Assembly (NCBI GenBank): GCA_963842955.1
Contig: CAWJIJ010000009.1
Location: forward strand, 434,001 to 498,000
Source: JARFQW01 sp963842955
GTDB lineage: Bacteria; Pseudomonadota; Gammaproteobacteria; Steroidobacterales; XN24
DNA length: 64,000 nt
Direction: 5' to 3'
The position numbers and the translations under genes are program-made. Under the pieces are notes generated by a model that was not told the DNA's origin, did not search any database, and saw only the letters and a list, made by a program, of their open reading frames with translations. The first letter of the stretch is position 1. Every line of letters starts with the position of its first letter. Positions 26,571 through 35,319 of this stretch are shown here, piece by piece.

Positions 26571-27899
26571 ATGCTTCCGCCCCCTGATCGTCGGCGCCGA
26601 ATACTGACCCTGGCACTGCCCATCATCGGCGGCATGGTTTCCCAGAACGTTCTCAACCTGGTGGATACCGCCATGGTCGGCCGTCTCGGCGACGCCGCGC
26701 TGGGAGCCGTTGGGTTGGGTGGCTTCGCGGTGTTCATGTGCATGGCCCTCGTACTGGGTGTCTCCACCGGGGTGCAGGCGACCGCAGCGCGCAGAAAAGG
26801 GGAGGGTCTGACCGGTGAGATGGCTCACTCTCTGAACGCGGGCCTGATTATCGTGTGGCTCGTTGCGCCGGTCCTGTCCCTGATCCTGGTCCTTGCCGCG
26901 CCTTCCCTCTACCACATTCTCAACGATGATCCCGGCGTCATGGCTCTCGGCATTCCGTATCTTCAGGTCAGGCTCTTGTCCATCGTCTTCGTCGCCACGA
27001 ATTTTGCCTTTCGCGGCTACTGGAATGCGGTGGATCGGCCGGGTCTTTACATGATGACCCTGCTGGTCATGCATGCGGTCAACATATTCCTCAACTGGGT
27101 CCTGATCTTCGGGAACCTCGGCGCGCCTGCCCTCGGCGTAACCGGTGCGGGTCTGGCTTCCGCAATCTCCACGGTGGTGGGCGCGCTGATCTACCTGTTT
27201 CTGGGCCTGAGGCACGCTCGCCCGGCCGGGTTCCTCGCCGGCCTTCCGGACCGGGCGGGGTTCGGGCGGCTGATTCGCCTGTCGCTGCCGGCGGGCCTCC
27301 AACAACTTTTCTTTTCAGCGGGCTTCGTTGTGACGTTCTGGATCATCGGGCAGGTCGGCACCCGGGAGCTGGCTGCGGCCAGCGTTTTGTTGAACGTGAC
27401 CCTGGTTGCCATTCTGCCAGGCCTTGGTTTTGGGCTTGCAGCGTCTACTCTGGTCAGCCAGGCACTGGGTCGGGGTGACGTGGCGGACGCAGCCCGGTGG
27501 GGCTGGGACGTAACCCGGGTAGCGGTCGTAGGCCTGGCGCTCCTGGGATTGCCGATGTGGCTGGTGCCTGACCTGATTCTCGGAATCTTTATTCGCGACC
27601 CCGAAACGCTTGAGGTGGCCCGCGTTCCCATGCGGCTTGTTGGCCTGCTGATGGCCATCGAGGCATTCACGCTGGTGCTGATGCATGCGCTGCTGGGCGC
27701 CGGCGATGCCCGCAGGGTAATGCTTGTGGCCGTGACGACCCAGTGGCTCATGTTTCTACCCCTGGCGTACCTGGTCGGGCCGGTTCTGGGCCTTGGGCTA
27801 ACTGCGATCTGGATAGCCCAGGGCGCCTACCGGACGGTACAGGCCGGCCTGTTCTTCAGGTTCTGGCGAGCCCGGGGCTGGGCGCGTATACACGTGTGA
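26571..27899 (+). CDS. MATE family efflux transporter
   Basis: A 442-residue multidrug and toxin extrusion-type exporter with twelve predicted membrane helices. The two halves each begin with the family pattern: LALPIIGGMVSQNVLNLVDTAMVGRLG near residue 11, and LSLPAGLQQLFFSAGFVVTFWIIGQVG near residue 240. It is of the DinF/NorM-like type and would use an ion gradient to export cationic drugs or metabolites. CATAAT at 26554-26559, preceded by TG, may be an extended -10 element and implies a very short leader. Confidence 0.88.
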   Translation: MLPPPDRRRRILTLALPIIGGMVSQNVLNLVDTAMVGRLGDAALGAVGLGGFAVFMCMALVLGVSTGVQATAARRKGEGLTGEMAHSLNAGLIIVWLVAPVLSLILVLAAPSLYHILNDDPGVMALGIPYLQVRLLSIVFVATNFAFRGYWNAVDRPGLYMMTLLVMHAVNIFLNWVLIFGNLGAPALGVTGAGLASAISTVVGALIYLFLGLRHARPAGFLAGLPDRAGFGRLIRLSLPAGLQQLFFSAGFVVTFWIIGQVGTRELAAASVLLNVTLVAILPGLGFGLAASTLVSQALGRGDVADAARWGWDVTRVAVVGLALLGLPMWLVPDLILGIFIRDPETLEVARVPMRLVGLLMAIEAFTLVLMHALLGAGDARRVMLVAVTTQWLMFLPLAYLVGPVLGLGLTAIWIAQGAYRTVQAGLFFRFWRARGWARIHV

Positions 27900-27921
27900 A
27901 GTTTTGGCGGCGGCCCGGGGG

Positions 27922-28854
27922 CTAGGACTCGAAGCGTTGTCGCGGATTCATGGGCATGACGTCGCGCATCCGCTCGTAGACGGCTCGTTCCTCGTCGGTT
28001 CGGGCTGGTGGCGTTTCAATCACCAGCGTGACGATCTGATCGCCGGGAGGCGACCCGGGTAGTCCGCGACCACGCAGCCGCATTCGTTTGCCTGACTGGG
28101 ATCCCGGCGGGATTTTGAGGTCGACTCGTCCACCCAGCGTAGGCACGGGAACCGATGCGCCAAGGGCGGCCTCCCAGGGGGTCACCGGCAGGTCAAGCAA
28201 CACGTCGCTGCCATCGGTGGAAAAATGCGGGTGGCGGTCATAGGCGACCTCCAGGAACAGGTCACCCGCGGGGCCACCGCCCAGCCCCGACGCCCCCTGG
28301 CCAGCAAGACGTATGCGCTTGCCATCGCCAATTCCCTTGGGGATCGTGACCCGGATGCTTCTTTCCCGCGTCCGGGGCAGCCCGTCAGGGCCATATTCCG
28401 GGACCCGCAGCGTGATAGTTCGGGTGCCGCCCGCGTAGGCCTCTTCCAGCGGGACGAGAATCTTCGCATGATGATCTTCACCGCGGCGCCCGCGGGTCTC
28501 GCGAAATCCGAAACCCGAGCGCCCGCCGCCAAAGAGCGTTTCGAAGAAATCGCTGAAATTATTGCCACCAGGGCCAGCTCCGCTGAACTCGAAGCCGGCG
28601 TCCCAGTCCGGCGGCGGACGAAACTCCTGGCCGGCCTTCCAGTCCTTCCCAAACTGGTCGTACGCAGCGCGCTTTTCCGCGTCCTTGAGCACTTCGTAGG
28701 CCTCGTTGACCTCCTTGAACCGCTCCTCGGCATCCGCCTCCTTGCTGACGTCCGGGTGAAACTTGCGTGCCTGCTTTCGGTACGCGCGCTTGACGTCGTC
28801 CGCCGTCGCAGAGCGTTCGAGCCCCAGGATCTGGTAGTAGTCCTTGAATTCCAT
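27922..28854 (-). CDS. cbpA: CbpA-type DnaJ co-chaperone
   Basis: A 310-residue J-domain protein that stimulates DnaK. The J-domain (residues 5-70) has the HPD motif in FHPDVSKEADAEERFKEVNEAYEVL. A Gly/Phe-rich linker follows (GAGPGGNNFSDFFETLFGGGRSGFGF), then the C-terminal substrate-binding domains with no zinc-finger repeats, which separates CbpA from DnaJ. It converges on the MATE gene with 22 bases between. No heat-shock promoter was recognised in the 147 bases up to the next gene. Confidence 0.9.
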   Translation of the reverse strand: MEFKDYYQILGLERSATADDVKRAYRKQARKFHPDVSKEADAEERFKEVNEAYEVLKDAEKRAAYDQFGKDWKAGQEFRPPPDWDAGFEFSGAGPGGNNFSDFFETLFGGGRSGFGFRETRGRRGEDHHAKILVPLEEAYAGGTRTITLRVPEYGPDGLPRTRERSIRVTIPKGIGDGKRIRLAGQGASGLGGGPAGDLFLEVAYDRHPHFSTDGSDVLLDLPVTPWEAALGASVPVPTLGGRVDLKIPPGSQSGKRMRLRGRGLPGSPPGDQIVTLVIETPPARTDEERAVYERMRDVMPMNPRQRFES

Positions 28855-29001
28855 CCCGTTCCAACCAAAAGATTTGTCCCCAGTAATCAGTATATGGGGA
28901 TGAATGACAATAGGAAAAAGGCCCGATATTGAGCTTGACCCTTACCAGAGTCCCTTGTCGCTGAATGAACGCGAGAAATTTCCTCTTTAGCCAACTCAGG
29001 C

Positions 29002-30507
29002 CTAGCCCAAGGAAGAAGGCAGGGATCGGTGCTCAAAGGGGAACTGGACTCTCCAGACTCCGGGTTTCTCGCGCGTAATGTCGGCCGACGCGTCTGCATC
29101 CAAGGTCGCATCGTCCGCCATCCTCACAACGGGCTCCTGTGGTCCGGTGACAATGATGGTCAAGCCGCTAACCGCCAAGAACCGTCTCAAACGGTCACGG
29201 AGATAGTCCGGACAGTTGAGCGTGAGGAGGAGTTGACTCTGACCTTCGCTGAATTCCTGTTTCAAGCGGACGAAGCGTCGCAGCTGAGAGTAGTCCAGCA
29301 ACCGAGCGGTGGTTCGAACAAGAATCGACAGTTCATCGCAGCAGGCGAGGAAATTTAAGAGGGTCGAACGGAGGTTCTCTCGTTGGCCGTCCGGTAGGCT
29401 GGGAATCGAACCCAGATGCGTGTACAGAATGGAGGAGCCACCTGAGCGGGCGAGCTTTTCCATTGCAGAGCGGTTCAACAGTTCGGTGATGGCTCCCGCA
29501 CCTGCGCCGCGTCGAATTCCTGCTGAAAACCAGTTGCTCCTCAAGATTTCAATACGCGCTGCCCCATTTCTGAGTTTCGCTTCCCTCCCCAAGGCGTTTG
29601 TAAGTTGGCGACGCCATTTCGAAACCATCGGAGACAGTGCAAGTTTCGCGCTTGCGCTAGCGGCGTTTGAAAGCCCGGCCCAACCGGTACCTTTCACCGC
29701 CCGAAAAGGATTGGGCGGAATGTCTTGACCCAGGATCGATGTAGTCTGGCCGCGCCCAAAATAGACGAGGCCCACCTTCATCCAGTGGTCGGCATGGTAG
29801 ACAGTGGACTGTGGGTCGTCGCCACCGCCGATTCCCGGCCGGCGAGGAGACCAAATGTTGGTCGGAGCGACGCTATGGTTGATCCAGACAGGAAATTCAA
29901 GTGCGTGCTTATGAATCTCCTCGAGGCAGGCATCAAGGCCTGCGCGATCCCGAATATCATCGCCAAACGAATGCAGTGTGTCTATGTGGCCGGATCTCAC
30001 AAGGTCCCGCACGATGGCCTTCTCAGAAGCCGTCGCCGATTCATAACAGAACCGACCATCAGGCTGCGCGAAATACAGGCTGTTGGCGAACTGGACTGGA
30101 GAACCCCGCGCACCTTTCGAACGCGGGTTTGTGTTGAGCCAACGAAGAAGAGCGAAATAATCCTCGGCGGAACGAGTGCCGTCGAGATCCGATGAGATCG
30201 CGATTCCTGCGTTATAAGGGTAGGGATGCGGCCTGATGAAGCAGCCTGAACGGGTCTTCAGCATAGTCTCCCCACCCTCTGAGCCTCGTGCGGCGGTCCG
30301 AGCCGCGAGATGCATAGCGCCAGAAACCAGATCGCCGACCAAATTTGCGAGGTCCAGAATTGCCTGCCCCTCGGCCCAGCGGATTCTATAAGCCGCGACT
30401 GAACAAACGAGCAGAAGGCGGTCGGATATCAGCACTGCCGAGACTCTGACGTTTGCCGGCAAGGCAGCGAAGCCACCCATTGATGGCAACTCCGCCGCCT
30501 CACTCAT
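29002..30507 (-). CDS. Unknown protein in the c-di-GMP riboswitch operon
   Basis: A 501-residue protein that I do not recognise. It starts 21 bases after the stop of the riboswitch-preceded lyase gene on the same strand, so it is probably co-transcribed. It has no signal peptide or clear membrane helix. Conserved-looking patches are RPHPYPYNAGIAISSDLDGTRSAEDY near residue 92, GHIDTLHSFGDDIRDRAGL near residue 172, and HADHWMKVGLVYFGRG near residue 240. The Asp/His spacing recalls a carbohydrate-esterase or deacetylase-like barrel, but this is a weak impression. An inner ATG at 30267, just before MLKTRSGCFIRPHP, is a possible alternative start. Confidence 0.6.
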   Translation of the reverse strand: MSEAAELPSMGGFAALPANVRVSAVLISDRLLLVCSVAAYRIRWAEGQAILDLANLVGDLVSGAMHLAARTAARGSEGGETMLKTRSGCFIRPHPYPYNAGIAISSDLDGTRSAEDYFALLRWLNTNPRSKGARGSPVQFANSLYFAQPDGRFCYESATASEKAIVRDLVRSGHIDTLHSFGDDIRDRAGLDACLEEIHKHALEFPVWINHSVAPTNIWSPRRPGIGGGDDPQSTVYHADHWMKVGLVYFGRGQTTSILGQDIPPNPFRAVKGTGWAGLSNAASASAKLALSPMVSKWRRQLTNALGREAKLRNGAARIEILRSNWFSAGIRRGAGAGAITELLNRSAMEKLARSGGSSILYTHLGSIPSLPDGQRENLRSTLLNFLACCDELSILVRTTARLLDYSQLRRFVRLKQEFSEGQSQLLLTLNCPDYLRDRLRRFLAVSGLTIIVTGPQEPVVRMADDATLDADASADITREKPGVWRVQFPFEHRSLPSSLG

Positions 30508-30528
30508 GTAGACCTGTTCACAAGAGAG

Positions 30529-32998
30529 TCAGTCATAGCTGTTCGGATCCACTGCGGCCTTGGTGAATCCCCGCCGGTATTCGTCGTACCAGATGATCTG
30601 GTCCTTCTCGTCGATACCGCCGCGGTAAATTCCCAGCTTCACATAAGGGGACCGTTTTGCGTCATAGCAGGTGGGGCCGCGATAGTCCACGATCTTGACG
30701 CCATCCTTCCAGATTCGAATGAACCCGTCGTCTCCCGGTGACCATTTGATCTGGTAAATCCAGTCTACCCATTGATTCTTTGGAACCCGCTCCTCCCAGA
30801 GAACGCCATTTCCGCCGCAGATGCCGGCCAAACAACCGATCCGCCATTTTCCGCCGGCGTACCTCTGGTAAATGGGCGGAGAGCCCAGCTTGTTCTGGTG
30901 AAATTGCTGGATGATGTACCACGTGTTGGTTTGATCCTCCCATGCAGGATCAATCATCGAGCTCCACCCGTACCACCACTCCGAGCCGATAGCCTGGCTC
31001 GAGTCAAGAACCTCAGCGCGAACCTTCTTCGGTGTTCCGTCCTGTTCGACACCGCGGTCCATATAGCGAACCTCCATTCGGCCGGAGAACTTTCCGGCTC
31101 GGGCCTTTGCCTTACTCGCGGTGACGGGATACCCGAGCTTCTCGATCTGAGAGATTGCGCTCCATTGGGAGAGGTCGCCCGTTTCGAAGTCGCCGACAAA
31201 GGCCACATCGGCAGGTTTCGGCGCCTCCGGTCCCGGTGCGGGGTCAACGGGGCCAGGATCCGACGCCGTTATAAAGCCATCGGCGTACCAGAGCACTGCC
31301 AGCTGGCCATCAATGGGGTTCGCTCCGCCCTTGCGACTGCCCAAGGCGATCGGATTTCCCCAAGGCGTGTCGACGCAGCCGAGGCCCTCGGCAATTTTCG
31401 TCTGCTGATCCCCGTCGACCTCCAAGGTCCATCCATCCGCGTCGCAACGCCAGTGGATGTTCATCGGTCGGCCGACCGCTTCGGACGCCGGTACCCGGAG
31501 AGTGTGGCGGTTGGAATCTTGCACCCAGTTCACTGCGACTTCGCTGTCGGCGGAAATCTCGATCCGCAAAGGCCATGAGTCGAGGAATGTTCTCGCCAGG
31601 CCAGTCTGTCCCGGACGATAGGTGATCTGAATTCCTCCGGAGCCGTGCGGTGCGACCCATTCTCCCTCCCGGCTTCGTGTTTCAGGTCGCGAAATCTCGC
31701 TGGCCTCAAGAAAGATCGTTAAGTCTTCCGGCACGTGCAAGGGGTCGGGCTCCGGGCCAGGCTCCGGGTCGGGACCATTGTCATCGGCATCCGGGGAGGA
31801 TTCGCCCAGACCGAACCAGATCAGATCAAAGGGTCCCGCGGTCTTGGCAGTACCGTCGGCGTCGGTAGCGCCAAGGACCGCCTTACCCCAAGTCGCCGAG
31901 ATACAGATCTTGGGGGCGACATCTTTCGGAACCGACTTGTTGCTTCCACCAACGTTTACCGACCAGTCAGACTGAGAGCATGCGACAGAAAAATACGCAG
32001 TCTCGCCGGCCTGGATAGACTCGGGATGAACGTATCGGGTGTCTCGCTGAAGGTCGGCTACTCCGAGCTGGCCGCCGGCGGTGAGTAGAATCTGCAGTGG
32101 CCAGGAATGAAGCAGCACTTGATCTCGCCCGGTATTGAAATGTCCAGTGCGTCCGATCACGCCGCCAACGTCAGTTCGGACGTCCCCCCTGGGGAACGCA
32201 ACCGGACCCTCATGGTTTTCGACCTCGACGATGATAGACGAATCGGCAGGGATCTCGGGCCGCCATCCGTCGTCAGTTTTCCGCGCGTCGACAACGGTGA
32301 TCGAGAAAGGCGGGAGTTCGGTGACGGCGATCCCATCTGATGTGGAGATTACGATAGGCTGACCGGGACCGACGTCGGCCGCGCCCGGAACGCCTTCCAG
32401 CCGACCTGAGGCGGGATCAAATGCGAGCCACTGGGGCTGTCCCTGAACCGCGAATGCGAGCGTGGTCGCCATCTGCGTCTCCGGCAGCAGGTTTGAAGCT
32501 CCAGGGCTCTCCTGCAACGGCCTGAGAATCCGGCCGTCCAGATAGCGTGGGCGCGGTGTTGTCCGCTACGGCTTCGGGATCACGGGAAATCTGTATGAAC
32601 CGGCTTGTCCTGTTACCGGACGCATCTCGCGCAGTCACGCTAACAGTCGTGATATCGGAGTTGAGCGGAATTCGGCGAGCGGACCAGTCTGAAGTTCCTT
32701 CGGCAACACCCTGAGCGCCCAGATTGGTACTCCAGCTCACTTCGGCAACGGCATGGTTGTCGAGGGCTACCCCGGCAAGATCTACCGCAGTCGAGCCAAC
32801 TATGAGTGAATCGAAGTTTCCCGGCGAGGTGATCACCAGGCTTGGTGCCTGGCGGTCATCATCGGCAACCGGAGGCGGTTTGGCCCCAGCAGCGGGAGCT
32901 TTGCCGCCTCCGCCTCCGCCTCCACCGCCGCCGCAGGCTGATAACGCCAGCAGGAAAACCAGGGCTGGAATGGAAGAAGTCGTCAGCCGTGAATTCAT
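30529..32998 (-). CDS. Lipoprotein polysaccharide lyase (heparin lyase I-like), one frameshift
   Basis: A modular surface lipoprotein of about 820 residues once one base is corrected. Residues 1-22 are a lipoprotein signal ending in LLALSAC, followed by a run of glycines. Then come a bacterial Ig-like domain (APSLVITSPGNFDSL and on) and a putative-Ig/cadherin-like repeat (GRPDSQAVAGEPWSFKPAAGDADGD joined to TLAFAVQGQPQWLAF). Two concanavalin-like domains follow, and last a heparin-lyase-I-like jelly roll beginning GDFETGDLSQWSA, with MEVRYMDRG, WYIIQQFHQNKLGSPP and YVKLGIYRGG. The frame changes near 32466-32468 (an extra C). It would cut an acidic, possibly sulfated, polysaccharide at the cell surface. 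Two c-di-GMP-I riboswitches precede it. I chose ATG 32998 for the signal peptide; ATG 33028 is an alternative. Confidence 0.78.
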
Positions 32999-33012
32999 TG
33001 TCGCACGTGCAT

Positions 33013-33036
33013 GTTTGCCGAAGTCCATTGGCAAAC
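33013..33036 (-). promoter_or_regulatory. Hairpin at the lyase translation start
   Basis: On the transcribed strand GTTTGCC and GGCAAAC form a perfect 7-base stem with a 10-base loop that contains the alternative ATG 33028. No T-run follows, so it is not a terminator. It could be part of the riboswitch expression platform, acting on ribosome access. Confidence 0.4.
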
Positions 33037-33109
33037 CCCTGGGCGGCGAGGAACACGGCCCGGGCCAGGAGGGTGCACGAGAGCGGCCTCGTCGGGTTCG
33101 GCTCCGACC

Positions 33110-33183
33110 GGCAACCCCGCTGTCCTAGAGCCATAACTCCGTAGACCGGTGGCTTTGCGTCTCCGCCTTTCGACGGATTTGCC
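33110..33183 (-). promoter_or_regulatory. Cyclic-di-GMP-I (GEMM-I) riboswitch, gene-proximal copy
   Basis: Read on the minus strand, the RNA starts GGCAAAUCCGUCGAAAGGCG, continues GACGCAAAGCCACCGGUCUA, and ends CAGCGGGGUUGCC. These are the GEMM-I landmarks: the P1 pairing GGCAA/UUGCC, a GAAA-capped P2 hairpin, the invariant ACGCAAAGCC joining segment, and the 3' element AGCGGGGUUGCC nearly as in the Vibrio Vc2 aptamer. It lies about 110 bases before ATG 32998. It differs from the second copy at 3 of 74 positions. Confidence 0.93.
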
Positions 33184-33305
33184 TTTCTCCTTGTCAGTCG
33201 TCTGCCGCTGACCAGGAGACAAAGCCCGGACGAAGCCCGACGGAGGAGGGAGTTCAGGAGGGGTGCCATGCCATGCGAATTCCGGCAGGTCGAAATGTCC
33301 CGACT

Positions 33306-33379
33306 GGCAACCCCGCTGTCCTAGAGCCTCAACTCCTTAGACCGGTGGCTTTGCGTCTCCGCCTTTCGACGGATTTGCC
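33306..33379 (-). promoter_or_regulatory. Cyclic-di-GMP-I (GEMM-I) riboswitch, distal copy
   Basis: The same 74-base aptamer as at 33110-33183, with all core landmarks intact; the three differences fall in the P3 region (on the plus strand CCATAACTCCG becomes CCTCAACTCCT). It lies 122 bases upstream of the proximal copy in the transcript and follows the decayed lyase paralogue. Both aptamers read toward the lyase gene, giving a tandem sensor. Confidence 0.92.
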
Positions 33380-33512
33380 TTTGATCAGCCGAAGCCGACA
33401 CTACCTCTGTTCAACAAACTCAAGACGCTGGGTCCCATTCCGGAGCCAGCGTCTCCAAACTAAGAGGCCGGCGCATAGCCGGCCTCAGGAGCTCGCGTGG
33501 ATAGACCTGATG

Positions 33513-34779
33513 TTAGCGGTGGTTCTTCGGGTCGACGGCAGATTTGCTGTTGCCTCGCCGATATTCGTCGTACCAGATGATCTGGGTTTCCTGGTCCTTG
33601 CCGCCGCGGTAGATTCCGAACTTGAAGTAGGGTGCATTCTTGGCGTCGTGGCTTCGGCCCTTGTGGTCGACCACAAGCTTGCCGTTTTTCCAAACTCGAA
33701 TCAGACCGTCCGACTTCGGCGACCATTTGATCTGGTAGACCAAATCCACCCAGTGGTCCTTTGGAACAGTTTGCTTCCCAAAGGCGCCGTTCCCTCCACA
33801 GATTCCTTCAGGCAGCGGATGCTCCACTTGCCGCCTGCGTATCGCTGGTATAGCGGCGGTGAACCCAGACTGTGTTGGTGGAACTGCTGGACAATGTACC
33901 AGGTATTGTTTTGATCCTTCCACGCGGGATCGGTCATGGAACTCCACCCATACCACCATTCCCTGTTATTGCTGACCGCTTCTCCAAGACTTCAGCCCGA
34001 AGCTTCTTGGGCGCTCTCCGGTCTATCCGCGGTCCATGTAGCGGACTTCCATCCGTCCACAAAGCGCCCGCCGCGCTCCGATCCTTTCTGACATTGACCG
34101 CATATTTGTGTTTTTCGAGGGCGGCCGACGCTCGGCCACTGGGACAGGTCGCCGATCTCGAGGTCGCCGACCAGCAGACCCCGGGGGTGTCGCCGTGACA
34201 CCGTCGCCGCCTTCGCCGGCGCCGCTGCCATCGTCACCGCCCCCACCCGAGCCGCCGCTGACCGGTGCCATCGTCCGTGTACCAGGTAAGGTCGAGAGTC
34301 CCGACAGAGCGTTGGTGCCCGTGGCGCTCGACGCCGCGATGACTGGCTTGCCCCACGCGTCGGCAAGGCAGACAGGATGTTTGGATCCGTGTGGCTTGCT
34401 GGTCCCGTCGATAACTAGGGTCCAGCCGTTGGCGTCACAGCAAATCTGGTACTTGACGACTCTCGGCCGTCAGGGCCTTGGGATGCGTGATGGTCGCCGG
34501 ACTTCAGGTTACGGACCTGGAGACGACCCGCTTTGGAAACTCGGACTTCCACGGGCTAGGACTTGATCAGGACGCTGTGCCCCTTCATGGAGTTGATCTT
34601 GAAGGAGCCGAGAATCCCGCCCTCGGCGCTTTCTGGTCCGGTCGCGGGAACGCCAGCGGCGACGTCTGATTGTCGACCTCGGCAATGATGCCCGCGTCAT
34701 TCGGCAGCGTTGGCGCCCAGGCAGCGCCAGCATTCGAAAAGGGAACAGTGGTCAGCGTGGCGAGGGAAAAGGCCGCCAT
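33513..34779 (-). pseudogene. Decayed paralogue of the polysaccharide lyase
   Basis: Fragments in all three minus-strand frames match the intact lyase in order. AGIIAEVDNQTSPLAFPRPD (near 34700) matches SSIIVEVENHEGPVAFPRGD. CCDANGWTLVIDGTSKPHGS (near 34400) and a Gly-rich linker follow, then GDLEIGDLSQW (near 34160), MEVRYMDRG (near 34040), NNTWYIVQQFHQHSLGSPP (near 33880), and HWVDLVYQIKWSPKSDGLI to the end at 33513. The frame changes at least five times in 1.27 kb, much denser than elsewhere in the window, and no lipoprotein signal is seen. It is a duplicate that has lost function, though some shifts could be read errors. Confidence 0.75.
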
Positions 34780-35297
34780 CGAAAAGTATGGCTCTTGCGC
34801 ACTCCGTTGTCACTCCTTGCAGTTTCTGTGTGTCCATACAGCCCTGCGGCATTCGCGCAGCATCCTGACGCGGCCCGGAATCCGTCCGGGTCGCGCGGCC
34901 ATCGATTTGTCGAATCACCTGGAAGCGGCTCCGCGCCGCCGCGGTGCTTCCGCCGGGAGCCGGTCACGGAGGCAACAAGCGTTGCGTTTCCGATCTGCGG
35001 CTGCGGCGTCGATCCGGTCACGATCCGCAACGTCGGAAGCGCATTACTCATGGGCAGCCATCCCGGCTCCCGAAGTGCGCTCCGTCGATTACGCGACCGG
35101 ACGGCGATCCTTGGAAGGGGGACAAAGCAATCCCCGTGCCAACATGACATAAGGTCAGTGCACGGGCCGCATTAGGGAAGGGGGTTAATCCGGCCGATTC
35201 CCGGATTATGTAAATTGTGTTGCCCTGCGGGGACACCCCGATCGGGGTTCCGCTCTCTTACCCGCGTAAGTCGCTGATGGAGGTGCTAAAAACGGGG
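34780..35297. other. Intergenic stretch without a recognised gene
   Basis: About 520 bases between the lyase pseudogene and glrR. Open frames exist on both strands, but none has a convincing start, ribosome site or family motif. A plus-strand frame starting TTG 34795 gives a signal-like N-terminus, and the minus-strand frame from 35150 has none. I saw no aptamer, tRNA or repeat here. It may hold the eroded 5' part and promoter of the pseudogene. Confidence 0.4.
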
Positions 35298-35315
35298 TGT
35301 CGCCGGATGGCGACA
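35298..35315 (-). terminator. Possible terminator after glrR
   Basis: TGTCGCC and GGCGACA form a perfect 7-base stem with a 4-base loop just past the glrR stop. On the minus strand CCCCG and then TTTTT follow, so the T-run starts five bases after the stem; efficiency is uncertain. Confidence 0.45.
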
Positions 35316-35319
35316 GGGG

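Noticed and set aside
34795..35175. Possible secreted protein with a signal-like N-terminus
   Set aside because: It begins with TTG, has no ribosome-binding site and shows no conserved features after the first 20 residues.
35180..35297. Riboswitch-like sequence before the lyase pseudogene
   Set aside because: I looked for ACGCAAAGCC and GGGGUUGCC on the minus strand and found neither, so no third c-di-GMP aptamer is claimed.
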